From an uncultured Spirochaetales bacterium (GTDB lineage: Bacteria > Spirochaetota > Spirochaetia > Sphaerochaetales > Sphaerochaetaceae), in the NCBI GenBank assembly GCA_944390865.1, contig CALXRC010000002.1, positions 1-64,000 on the forward strand: a DNA stretch of 64,000 nt, given 5' to 3'. Under the pieces are notes generated by a model. The model did no database searches. It saw only the letters and a list, made by a program, of their open reading frames with translations, and was not told where the DNA came from. A program made the translations under genes and the position numbers. How positions within the stretch are numbered: position 1 is the first letter of the stretch; each line of letters starts with the position of its first letter. Of the stretch, positions 8,656-15,885 are shown one piece after another.

Positions 8656-9171
8656 ATGTTCTCATACAGCTGGAAACTGCTTTTTCTGATCGCAATCCTG
8701 CATATCGCAGCATCATTCTTCATAAACCGCCTGAGCTACAGGAGACTGGCTTCCCTCAGGCTCTTTCTCAGCACAAAGAGCTGGGAGCATGACGGCGAAA
8801 TCTACAACACAATATTCCGGATCAGGCTCTGGAAGGACTACGTGCCAAGTGCAGGACCTTTTGACAAGAAGGATCTGAAAGGAGACAGCGCAGCCTACCT
8901 GTCTGTGTTCATCCTTGAGACTGTGAGAGCAGAGATCGCACACATTGTCTGTCTCGCACTCTCATGGTTTGTCATCCTGTCAGCAAAAGAGACGGTCAGC
9001 TGGGCTCTTCCTGTTTTCTTCACAGTCATCAACCTCCCCTGCATTCTCATTCAGCGCTACAACCGCCCGCGCTTTGAAAGGCTGCTCAAAAAAAGGAAAA
9101 GCCCTCTCATAATCCCAGAAGAGGAGTCTGGAGGGCTGACTGACAGAGTCAGAAGTCTAAGAAGAAAGTGA
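8656..9171 (+). CDS. Small membrane protein resembling CrtO-type glycosyl acyltransferases
   Basis: 171 aa with an N-terminal hydrophobic helix, a central soluble segment and two or three C-terminal helices. The pattern RLWKDYVPSAGPFDKKDL, then ETVRAEIAHIVC, then NLPCILIQRYNRPRFERL matches, from memory, the glycosyl-4,4'-diaponeurosporenoate acyltransferase (CrtO) family. No carotenoid genes are visible, so the substrate may be another membrane glycolipid. It follows the RlpA gene by 5 nt, suggesting a cell-envelope operon. Its 3' end overlaps the convergent beta-barrel gene by 23 nt. Family assignment is fairly sure; function is not. Confidence 0.65.
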   Translation: MFSYSWKLLFLIAILHIAASFFINRLSYRRLASLRLFLSTKSWEHDGEIYNTIFRIRLWKDYVPSAGPFDKKDLKGDSAAYLSVFILETVRAEIAHIVCLALSWFVILSAKETVSWALPVFFTVINLPCILIQRYNRPRFERLLKKRKSPLIIPEEESGGLTDRVRSLRRK

Positions 9172-10306
9172 AGCTGCCGGTGATGTTGACATCAGGTCCG
9201 TCAGTGAATTTGTCACCCCTGAAGAGATATGCGACCTGATAGCCAAGGTCAATGAAGTCAAAAAAGCTCACAGTAACCTGAATTCCCGTGCTCATCAGGA
9301 AATTGTCGCCCTTGAGATCAGTGTTGAAATAGTTTCCTGTGCCCCAGCCTGCATCAAAGAAGAGATTGATGCGGGGGAATATCGCATGCCAGTCAGGACC
9401 GGACAGCCTTACATCGAAGTTGTTAACGACTGTGAACTGTGTGTTGTATGTCCAGCTGTTGTAGCCCCTGACCTTGCGTCCGAGAGAGACCGGATACTGG
9501 GCGTAGACAGGCACTTCATCCCCGTCAGTCCAGTTCACATTGAACCTGTCGATGAGAGTGATGCTGAAAAGATGGTTTCCGTCTTCCACAAAGCTGTAAG
9601 GAGACCATGAACCCACAGCATTGAAGGTCAGGCTGTAGTAATCCGCAATGCCGTCCAGCGCCCTGTTCAGTGCAAGAGGCGCCCAGAGAGCCTCAGCTGA
9701 GGCTTCAAAGCCGTTGCTGTACATTTTCTGGTCATCCATCATGTCAATCAGGACAGCTGCGGTGAAAGCCGTGCCCAGATGCTGTCTGTCTCCTCTCAGA
9801 TCAGGATAGATGCTGCCCTGATAATCAGAGCCTCCCAGATAGTCATCCAGACTGTCAATCACGTCATCTCCATTGTTGTCGCGCACCGAACCGGTCCTGA
9901 AGGAGTCAATGTTCCTGTCATAGCGTCCTGTGTAGCCGACAGACAGCGTGACAAGATCTTTTCCGTCAACAGTTGAATCAAAAAAGCCCTGTGACAGCCT
10001 GACTGTCCAGTCAAGCCTGACTGTATCCCAGATCAGAGGATTGGTTCTGATCACTTCGCCTGTCTGTGGATCCTGCCAGACCTTTCTCTGGCTGTAGCCG
10101 CCTCCGACAAGCAGATCCAGCTGCGTCATGTGCCCGTCAATCAGGCTCAGGCCGTTAAAGCCTGCCCCAAGGCTCGCATAAGTCGGCAGGAAGCCTCCGA
10201 GAACTTCGGAATGCTGGTCAATGCCGCCGAAGACAAACTCCACATCAGCGCTGAGACTGACGGCTGCACAGACAGAAACAATCAGCAGAACAAGTATTTT
10301 TTTCAT
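9149..10306 (-). CDS. Predicted outer-membrane beta-barrel protein
   Basis: 385 aa with a cleavable signal peptide (MKKILVLLIVSVCAAVSLSA). The mature chain is glycine/aromatic-rich with alternating residues typical of beta-strands, and it ends FTFFLDF, the terminal aromatic signature recognised by the BAM machinery. A DNNGDDVIDSLDDYLGG segment resembles a calcium-binding loop. The start at 10306 follows AAGGGG. A GTG 18 nt earlier overlaps the stop of the upstream MFS gene, so the two are probably cotranscribed. No closer family recognised; it may be a porin or a surface-antigen-like protein. Confidence 0.65.
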   Translation of the reverse strand: MKKILVLLIVSVCAAVSLSADVEFVFGGIDQHSEVLGGFLPTYASLGAGFNGLSLIDGHMTQLDLLVGGGYSQRKVWQDPQTGEVIRTNPLIWDTVRLDWTVRLSQGFFDSTVDGKDLVTLSVGYTGRYDRNIDSFRTGSVRDNNGDDVIDSLDDYLGGSDYQGSIYPDLRGDRQHLGTAFTAAVLIDMMDDQKMYSNGFEASAEALWAPLALNRALDGIADYYSLTFNAVGSWSPYSFVEDGNHLFSITLIDRFNVNWTDGDEVPVYAQYPVSLGRKVRGYNSWTYNTQFTVVNNFDVRLSGPDWHAIFPRINLFFDAGWGTGNYFNTDLKGDNFLMSTGIQVTVSFFDFIDLGYQVAYLFRGDKFTDGPDVNITGSFTFFLDF

Positions 10307-10323
10307 CTTTTTCCCCTTTTTCA

Positions 10324-11619
10324 CTATTTTACTTCAAGATCGTCCGGCTCACCCCTGTCAACCTTCTTCATCGTGAAGAAGGCCGCTGCCATAAAGAAGG
10401 CAGTGAAGAGAAAGAGCGCCGGATAACCGAACAGATCAATGCAGCCTCCGGAGATCGGCGGAGCAATGATGCTGGCGGCCTGGCTGAAAAAGTAGTACAG
10501 GCCTGTATAAATTCCAACTGTGCTGTAAGTGCTCATCTGCCAGAGCATCGGGAAGGAGTTTGTGACAACGGAAACCCAGAAGACTCCGAACAGGAACAGC
10601 AGGAGCCAGAACGTGAGCAGCCGCGGCACAGCGGCCCAGGAAGCAGAGATGTAGCTGTGGGCAAAGACAAGCACAGTGACAGCCGCCAGAAGCGCCAGGG
10701 AAACCCTGATTGTCTTCTTCCTGCCAAAGCGGTGCGCAACCTTGCCGGAAGGAATCGCGAAGATAGCGTAGGCAATGCCGACCATGCCGGCAGCAAGGCT
10801 GGCTGTTCCGGAAGAAGTGCCCAGCACCTCAACGCTGTACAGTCCGACAAACGGAAGGACTCCCTGGTATGCGATGAACCAGCAAAGCAGGGAGATCAGA
10901 ATGAACAGAGCACTTTTGTCCTTTTGCGCAAAGACAATTTTCAGGCTCTTCAGCACAGGCTCCTTTTTCTCAGAGGAGGACTCCTTTGCGACTGCGGAGT
11001 TCTTTTCCTTTACAAAGATGAAAAGAAGGATGACCGCAGCAATGACAAAGACTGAAGCGACGGGGAAAGCGAGTATGTTGTTCACGCTCTCTCCTGAAGG
11101 CAGTGTGATATACACATCCATAAGACGGGCAAGGGCAATTGTTCCGAGTATTGTGGCAATGCCGCCCATTGTGTTGATCACGCCGTTGGCCTCCGAACGA
11201 AGATCGGCAGGAACCATGTCCGGCATGAGGGCGACCACAGGGCCTCTCACCGCCTGTTTCGACAGGTTGAAGATGAAGACCGCCGCGATGAGCAGCCAGA
11301 GAGAAGAAAGCGCTGAGAACGGGATCAGGGCGAAAAGCAGGGCTGCGGCAGGCAGGAAGCTTATGATATAAGGCATCCTTCGCCCTATTCTGGTGCTGGA
11401 CCTGTCGCTGAGGGCAGAAAACAGCGGGATCATGAATATGGCCAGAACATTGTCAAAGGTCATGATCAGACCGATAACTGTGCTGCTGTCAATGTAGCGT
11501 GCAAGAAAGATGGGAATATAAGTATCGTAAAGAGGATCCATCAGCCCCATTGTGAAAAAGCCGAGTCCGATAAGAAAGGTTGTCAGATAATATCCCTTCA
11601 GGCTCTTTTTCTCTGCCAT
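10324..11619 (-). CDS. MFS transporter, SLC45/GPH sugar-transporter-like
   Basis: 431 aa with 12 predicted helices. The conserved loop DRSSTRIGRRMPYI after helix 2 is typical of the SLC45/sucrose and GPH-like branch of the major facilitator superfamily. The helix 4-5 loop has RGPVVALMPDMVP, also typical. Probable role: sugar or glycoside uptake or efflux across the inner membrane. The beta-barrel gene follows immediately and could form the outer-membrane partner. The start ATG at 11619 lies only 20 nt from the stop of iscB. Its own RBS is poor and its original upstream region has been displaced by the IscB element. Confidence 0.78.
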   Translation of the reverse strand: MAEKKSLKGYYLTTFLIGLGFFTMGLMDPLYDTYIPIFLARYIDSSTVIGLIMTFDNVLAIFMIPLFSALSDRSSTRIGRRMPYIISFLPAAALLFALIPFSALSSLWLLIAAVFIFNLSKQAVRGPVVALMPDMVPADLRSEANGVINTMGGIATILGTIALARLMDVYITLPSGESVNNILAFPVASVFVIAAVILLFIFVKEKNSAVAKESSSEKKEPVLKSLKIVFAQKDKSALFILISLLCWFIAYQGVLPFVGLYSVEVLGTSSGTASLAAGMVGIAYAIFAIPSGKVAHRFGRKKTIRVSLALLAAVTVLVFAHSYISASWAAVPRLLTFWLLLFLFGVFWVSVVTNSFPMLWQMSTYSTVGIYTGLYYFFSQAASIIAPPISGGCIDLFGYPALFLFTAFFMAAAFFTMKKVDRGEPDDLEVK

Positions 11620-11639
11620 AAAATCGCCGCAGGGTACTC

Positions 11640-11653
11640 CTATGCTTGCATAG
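11640..11653. repeat. Perfect palindrome at the right end of the IscB element
   Basis: CTATGC-TT-GCATAG overlaps the iscB stop codon. IS200/IS605-type elements end in subterminal hairpins recognised by TnpA, so this may mark the element's right end. The exact boundary between here and the MFS start codon at 11619 cannot be fixed without an empty site. Confidence 0.4.
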
Positions 11654-12893
11654 GGGATGAATGCGGCACCCTCCTTGTATAGATTCTTGTCTTTGCATGC
11701 TCAACGAGCACGGTCTTTCTCATTAAGACGTATTTCGAAACCGTTCCATCAGCGTATCTGAGGTTCAGCCTTCCGTCGGACTTCCTCGCAGCCACCAGTG
11801 CCCCCTTCCCGTCATGAAGACAGATGTCGTATCGCTGGTATCCTCTGATGTATCTTGGACCCTGCTGGTTCTGCCTTCTCCCTCCCTTCTTCAAGTTGTC
11901 CTTACAGAGTTTCCTGTTGTGGCAGCGTACCTTCAGGATGTCGTAGATATCGTCACATCTTGAAGCGTGAAGGTTCCCAGCGATGCAGAAGGCGTCGTCC
12001 GCATGGCTCTTCCCGAGGCCGAGGCTGTTCCTCACGTGGTTCGTGATGTAGCCGTAGGTCTGCGTTACGGGGATATCAGGATGCGCAGCCCTGACCTTGT
12101 CGAGGAGGAACCAGCGCATCGTCGACATCTCTGTCGCGCCTTTGAAGCCTTTGTTTTCAGGGAAGGGGATGTCCAATGGACTCTTTCCATTGTGGTGGTT
12201 CGTGTGGCATTTTTCGCAGAGCGTGATGAGGTTGGCCGGCCGGTCGGAGCCTCCATCCTTGAGCTGGACGATGTGGTGGACTTCCAGGTGCTCATAGCTG
12301 CCACAGTTCCAACAGGTGAAATTGTCCCTTGCCTTCACATACGCCTTGACGTTCTTGTAGCCCCGTTGCTCCCCCTCCTGATAACGCTTGCCTTCGATGT
12401 CCTCGTCCTTGATACGCTGTATGTCGAAGGATGCCGTCTCGATGACGGTCTTTGAGACGGGGAGGATGGAGCACACGTCATTGATGACATTCACATGAGA
12501 GCGGATCTTAGTCTCCATCGTGGGGGTGAGCCAGCCCTTGGGACGCTTCCTGTTGTCGAAGCGGGGCTTCCTGTGCCTCAGACGGGAACGTCTTGACCGC
12601 CTTGATTCCCGTCTTGCCGTCATGAGCTTGGGGACATCATCCCTTAACGCGACTTCCGCACTGAAAAGCTCTTCCTTCTCCGTCGATGCCGAGAGCCCGA
12701 CATGCTTCGAGCCGGCATCCACGCCGAGCGTCACAGGCTGTGTGCAATGGGTCTGCGGCTCGTAGAGGAGCTGGATTGTGAAGGGCGAGCGCTTTACGAC
12801 CTTCGCCTGTTTGCGTCTCAGAAGCCACTTCACCTTGCCGTACCTCTTTGTAGGCATCAGCGGCCTTCCTTCCTTGTCGATGATGTAGACCAT
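11640..12893 (-). CDS. iscB: IscB RNA-guided nuclease (Cas9 ancestor family)
   Basis: 417 aa, compact as expected for IscB. Order from the Met at 12893: PLMP domain (RPLMP at 10-14); RuvC-I GVDAGSK with Asp59; Arg-rich bridge helix (RRESRRSRRSRLRHRKPRF, about 94-112); RuvC-II with Glu152 (VIETASFD); HNH domain with CxxC at 194/197, HH at 206-207, Asn221 and CxxC at 226/229; RuvC-III KSHADDA with His297 and Asp299/300; C-terminal TAM/target-interacting domain. All catalytic residues of both nuclease centres appear intact. AAGGAGGA precedes two in-frame ATGs (12896 and 12893). An ORF extension to 13127 runs through the RNA gene and is not protein. No TnpA is adjacent. Known: IscB uses an omega-RNA to cut double-stranded DNA. 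Confidence 0.93.
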   Translation of the reverse strand: MVYIIDKEGRPLMPTKRYGKVKWLLRRKQAKVVKRSPFTIQLLYEPQTHCTQPVTLGVDAGSKHVGLSASTEKEELFSAEVALRDDVPKLMTARRESRRSRRSRLRHRKPRFDNRKRPKGWLTPTMETKIRSHVNVINDVCSILPVSKTVIETASFDIQRIKDEDIEGKRYQEGEQRGYKNVKAYVKARDNFTCWNCGSYEHLEVHHIVQLKDGGSDRPANLITLCEKCHTNHHNGKSPLDIPFPENKGFKGATEMSTMRWFLLDKVRAAHPDIPVTQTYGYITNHVRNSLGLGKSHADDAFCIAGNLHASRCDDIYDILKVRCHNRKLCKDNLKKGGRRQNQQGPRYIRGYQRYDICLHDGKGALVAARKSDGRLNLRYADGTVSKYVLMRKTVLVEHAKTRIYTRRVPHSSPMQA

Positions 12894-12896
12894 CAT

Positions 12897-13188
12897 TCCT
12901 CCTTGACCTCGATTGAGGTAATGCCGGATTACTCCGGTCGCCGGGCCTCTCTCCCGGCTATCCCAGGCCGATGTTGTCCCGGGGTTTACTGCCAGCCGCA
13001 CGGCCCCCTCCCGTGAGGGCGTTTGACGGCAGGCCGCAGAGCAGGGGGCTGGGACGCGCCTTGCGGCTTGCACCCCCTGGTGCCTATATATTCCCGGGCA
13101 ACGTAGTTCAGGACGGATGTCCTTCACTCCGGCTGATCACCTTGGGCACAAGCCCCTATCCTTGGATAGCGGGTCGGTGACATGAAAA
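12897..13188 (-). ncRNA. Omega-RNA of IscB (scaffold upstream of iscB, guide at its 5' end)
   Basis: This 290-nt gene-free, GC-rich stretch lies immediately upstream of iscB on the same strand, the expected place for the omega-RNA. Reading the minus strand from about 13183 it has successive hairpins: CTATCC-AA-GGATAG, GGGC-TTGT-GCCC, GGAC-ATCC-GTCC, GCACC/GGGTGC, GCC-GCAA-GGC, CCCTC-ACGG-GAGGG, GCCGGG/CCCGGC and CCTC-AATC-GAGG just before the iscB RBS. The scaffold appears to start near GTCACCGACCC. The bases 5' of it (about 13184-13200, GGAGCGTTTTTCAT) would be the guide, copied from flanking host DNA. The exact ends are inference. Confidence 0.8.
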
Positions 13189-13270
13189 ACGCTCCTTTCA
13201 GCACTGTATCACAGACTGGGGACTCGTGTCGTTGCAAGTAAGGCAAAAAAAAGGTAAAACATCCAGCTGT

Positions 13271-14299
13271 ATGATAAAATCCCGAGCAGATTTGGAAACG
13301 AAGCTTCACCTCACAGACAGAGAGAAGGCCTGGTTTGAAAACCCTTCAGGCCTGCCCCTTCTCATCTCCCGGCCGCTCTTTGACCTCATCGATCCTGATG
13401 ACATGAATGATCCGGTGAGGAAACAGTTTGTGCCGGATGTCAGGGAAAACGACAAGTCGGCCTCCCTTGATCCGCTTGCCGAGACTGAGCACTCCGTATC
13501 AAAGCGCATCATACACCGCTATGAGCACCGCATAGCATTCCTGACGACAGACCGCTGCTTTTCCTACTGCCGCCACTGTTTCAGACGCCGCTTCACGGCA
13601 AAGGAAAGCGGTGCAGTAACAGAGCGTGAGATTGATGAGGCCGCAAGTTATCTTGAGGCTCACGAAGAAGTGTACGAGGTGCTGCTCACCGGAGGCGACA
13701 TGTTCACTCTTTCTGACAGAATGATAGAGTACATGCTTTCCACTCTGCGCAGGAAGCGCAAGGACCTTGTGCTGAGACTGTGCACAAGGGCGAACATCTC
13801 CTTTCCGCAGCGCTTCACGCCAGAACTGATGCAGATAATAGAAAAGGCAAATGAGGAAGGCCCTCTTTACCTGATGACCCACTACAACCACCCTGCAGAG
13901 CTGACGCCTGAAAGCCTTGCATCCGTAAAGGCCTTTACCAGACTCGGAATTGCCTGTTTCAATCAGACAGTGCTCCTCAGAGGCGTCAACGACAATGCGG
14001 ACACGCTTGAAAAGCTCTGCGTAAGGCTTCTTGCCAGCAGGATAAAGCCCTACTACCTGTTCCAGTGTGACCTGGTTGAGGGGACGGCTCATCTGAGAGT
14101 GCCGTTGGCAAAAGGACTTGAGATTGAGAAAGAACTGAGAAAGAGACTGTCTGGACTCGCAATGCCTCAGTACACGATTGACCTGCCTGAAGGAGGAGGA
14201 AAAGTGATACTGACTGAACAGCATCTCATCTCAAGAGATGATGAGACTTTCACATTCACCACGCCTGAAGGAGAAATCAGGCATTACCCTGCAAATTGA
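13271..14299 (+). CDS. KamA-family radical SAM protein (lysine 2,3-aminomutase / EpmB-like)
   Basis: 342 aa, the length of EpmB and short KamA proteins. The radical SAM cluster CFSYCRHC (CxxxCxxC) is followed by FRRRFTAKE and then by LLTGGDMFTLSD, TRANISFPQRFTPEL, NQTVLLRGVND and PYYLFQCDLVEGTAHLR, all hallmark KamA segments. Known members convert lysine to beta-lysine, either as free amino acid or for modification of elongation factor P Lys34. No efp, epmA or lysine fermentation genes are in the window, so which reaction applies is open. The ATG at 13271 is preferred over a GTG at 13226. An A8 tract lies between them. The promoter region borders the IscB element. Confidence 0.85.
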   Translation: MIKSRADLETKLHLTDREKAWFENPSGLPLLISRPLFDLIDPDDMNDPVRKQFVPDVRENDKSASLDPLAETEHSVSKRIIHRYEHRIAFLTTDRCFSYCRHCFRRRFTAKESGAVTEREIDEAASYLEAHEEVYEVLLTGGDMFTLSDRMIEYMLSTLRRKRKDLVLRLCTRANISFPQRFTPELMQIIEKANEEGPLYLMTHYNHPAELTPESLASVKAFTRLGIACFNQTVLLRGVNDNADTLEKLCVRLLASRIKPYYLFQCDLVEGTAHLRVPLAKGLEIEKELRKRLSGLAMPQYTIDLPEGGGKVILTEQHLISRDDETFTFTTPEGEIRHYPAN

Positions 14300-14300
14300 A

Positions 14301-14324
14301 AGAGGGCTCCGGAAAGAGCCCTCT
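14301..14324. terminator. Bidirectional intrinsic terminator
   Basis: Perfect 9-bp stem AGAGGGCTC/GAGCCCTCT with a 6-nt loop, between the convergent kamA-like and repeat-protein genes. It is followed by GTCTTGTCTT on the plus strand and by TTCAATTTG on the minus strand, so it can end both transcripts. Confidence 0.8.
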
Positions 14325-14345
14325 GTCTTGTCTTATCAGGCAGTC

Positions 14346-15299
14346 TCACTGTGCAAGCGAGTTCAGCAGAGACTGGATGGCACCCTGTCTCTCGGCCTCT
14401 CTCACCGCCTGATATGAATCCTCACTCCTCACGACCGGGCTTGAGGTGAAATCCGGAGCTGAGATCACTGCAGCCTGCCTGTTAAGCTGGGCGGAAATCT
14501 CATCAAGAGCAGAAGCCTTCGCCTTTTCAATCAGGCTGTCAACCTCATCCTGAGTAAGCATCTGGGACTCGAGTGCTGAGATCTGGCTGTCTGTATAAGC
14601 ATTGGAAGAGGCAATCACTGCATCGATTTCCTTCTGCACTGTTGCGCTGACACTGTCAAGGATTGCCTGAGTGTCAATCGTGCCGACATAGTCCATCACA
14701 TCCTGATAGATTGCGTCGCTGACGGTCTGGGTCAGTGCTTCAGTATCGACAGCGGCACCTGCAAGTTCCGTGCGGATGATCTCGAGCAGAGCATCATAGT
14801 TGGCATCAACATATGCATTGATCTCATTATTGATAGTCTCCTCAAGCAGGCTGTAATTGGCATCGACATAAGCTGTGATCGCATCGTTGACAGTCTGTGT
14901 GAGCAGACTCATGTTTGAACTGACGTAATCATCGATGCAGGAGACAACGATGCTGTTGATCTGATCCAGATTGTCCTGGACATAGGCTGACACATAATCT
15001 TCAACAGCAGACTGAACTGCAGGCTCAATGCCGGATGCGACTTCAGAGACAAAGGCATCATCTGCTGCTACAGCATCAGCTACAGCTGAGATGAAGTCCT
15101 GATCAGCTGCCAGAGACTGAGCGATTTCCCCACTGTCCACAGTATTGTCTGCAGCAACAAGTCCCTGGGCCTGCCGGGCTCTGGCCTGTTCCAGCAGCTC
15201 ACTGTTGCTGCCTGGACGGACTGTCCAGAGAACAAGAAATACGGCAACAGCCAGAACGGCTGTAATACTCAACAAAACAATACGAGAAGACTTACCCAT
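14346..15299 (-). CDS. Membrane-anchored acidic protein with four 19-residue helical repeats
   Basis: 317 aa, no known family recognised. One N-terminal transmembrane helix (about 8-26) is followed by a long acidic, Ala/Ser/Val-rich, mostly helical domain that should face the periplasm. Residues 106-181 form four tandem repeats of exactly 19 residues, each starting Tyr-Val (Y106, Y125, Y144, Y163) with consensus YVxxNxxLLxxxINxxIxA. Weaker helical sequence continues to about 280. The ORF overlaps the end of coaE by 8 nt and has AGAGG 8 nt before its ATG, so it is translated with coaE. The repeats suggest a coiled-coil or elongated rod. Function unknown. Confidence 0.75.
   Translation of the reverse strand: MGKSSRIVLLSITAVLAVAVFLVLWTVRPGSNSELLEQARARQAQGLVAADNTVDSGEIAQSLAADQDFISAVADAVAADDAFVSEVASGIEPAVQSAVEDYVSAYVQDNLDQINSIVVSCIDDYVSSNMSLLTQTVNDAITAYVDANYSLLEETINNEINAYVDANYDALLEIIRTELAGAAVDTEALTQTVSDAIYQDVMDYVGTIDTQAILDSVSATVQKEIDAVIASSNAYTDSQISALESQMLTQDEVDSLIEKAKASALDEISAQLNRQAAVISAPDFTSSPVVRSEDSYQAVREAERQGAIQSLLNSLAQ
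14757..14984 (-). repeat. Four tandem 57-bp (19-codon) repeats within the membrane-anchored protein
   Basis: Encodes residues 106-181. The repeats are exact in length and divergent in sequence; copies 3 and 4 both begin YVDANY and are most alike, suggesting recent duplication of that unit. Confidence 0.7.
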
Positions 15300-15885
15300 A
15301 AACGTAACCTCTGTCTAAGAGTGTAGCATAATAAAAATCAAGTTGTCGATAAAGATATTCCCTGTCTTTATCATTAAGGATCGTTATTACTCTTTTGCCG
15401 CTATTAAATAAACTCTGCCCGATATCACTCTGGCTGGCCTCCCTGCGCATAAAGGCCTCTTCCGAGATGCCGTCACGCTGCAGTGCGCGCATGCATCTCT
15501 GCTCAAGAGGGGCATAGAAATACAGAATCTCGCCGCACAGGCGGACAAGATCCATTTTCTCCAGAAGCGCGCAGTTTATCAGGCCCCATTCATGACAGGA
15601 GACAAAGTCCTCAGTCCTCTTCTTCATCCAGGGATGGCTGATTGAATTGAGCTTCTCAAGCTGCTCAGGGTGTCCGAAGACAATCCGGGAAAGCTTTTTC
15701 CTGTCCACCTGCCCCTCACCGTTCAGGACAGAGGGAGAGAAAGCTTCCACAATTCTTTCTTTCTGGGCAATCAGGGCCTCATGCCCGAGCCTGTCAACAT
15801 CAAGCACCTGCAGTCCGCGCTGCGAAAACCACTCAGCCGCTGCATCCTTGCCGGCACAGCTTCTGCCTGTAAGTCCTATTATCAT
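15292..15885 (-). CDS. coaE: Dephospho-CoA kinase
   Basis: 197 aa. Last step of coenzyme A synthesis: phosphorylation of the 3'-hydroxyl of dephospho-CoA. The P-loop is GLTGRSCAGKD and is followed by VLDVDRLGHEAL, INCALLEKMDL (family core: PLLFE) and the LID-like QRCMRALQRDGIS. The P-loop is unusual because Asp14 stands where Ser/Thr normally coordinates Mg2+. The ATG at 15885 overlaps the polA stop (TGATG), with GGGGA upstream; an in-frame start at 15903 lies inside polA. In an operon with polA upstream and the repeat protein downstream. Confidence 0.82.
   Translation of the reverse strand: MIIGLTGRSCAGKDAAAEWFSQRGLQVLDVDRLGHEALIAQKERIVEAFSPSVLNGEGQVDRKKLSRIVFGHPEQLEKLNSISHPWMKKRTEDFVSCHEWGLINCALLEKMDLVRLCGEILYFYAPLEQRCMRALQRDGISEEAFMRREASQSDIGQSLFNSGKRVITILNDKDREYLYRQLDFYYATLLDRGYVYG

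Noticed and set aside
11640-12893. Reading the gene as Cas9, a plain HNH homing endonuclease or an intron protein
   Set aside because: It is far too small for Cas9 and no CRISPR repeats are near. The split RuvC around the HNH plus bridge helix and PLMP motif fit IscB, not a simple HNH enzyme or a reverse-transcriptase intron protein.
12894-13127. In-frame extension of the iscB ORF by 78 codons
   Set aside because: It crosses the omega-RNA hairpins, has biased non-protein-like composition, and the good RBS lies at the internal ATGs. IscB proteins start at the PLMP domain.
13245-13252. A8 tract near the kamA start as a phase-variable frameshift site
   Set aside because: The tract lies upstream of the preferred ATG at 13271, so slippage would not change the product unless the weak GTG at 13226 were the true start.
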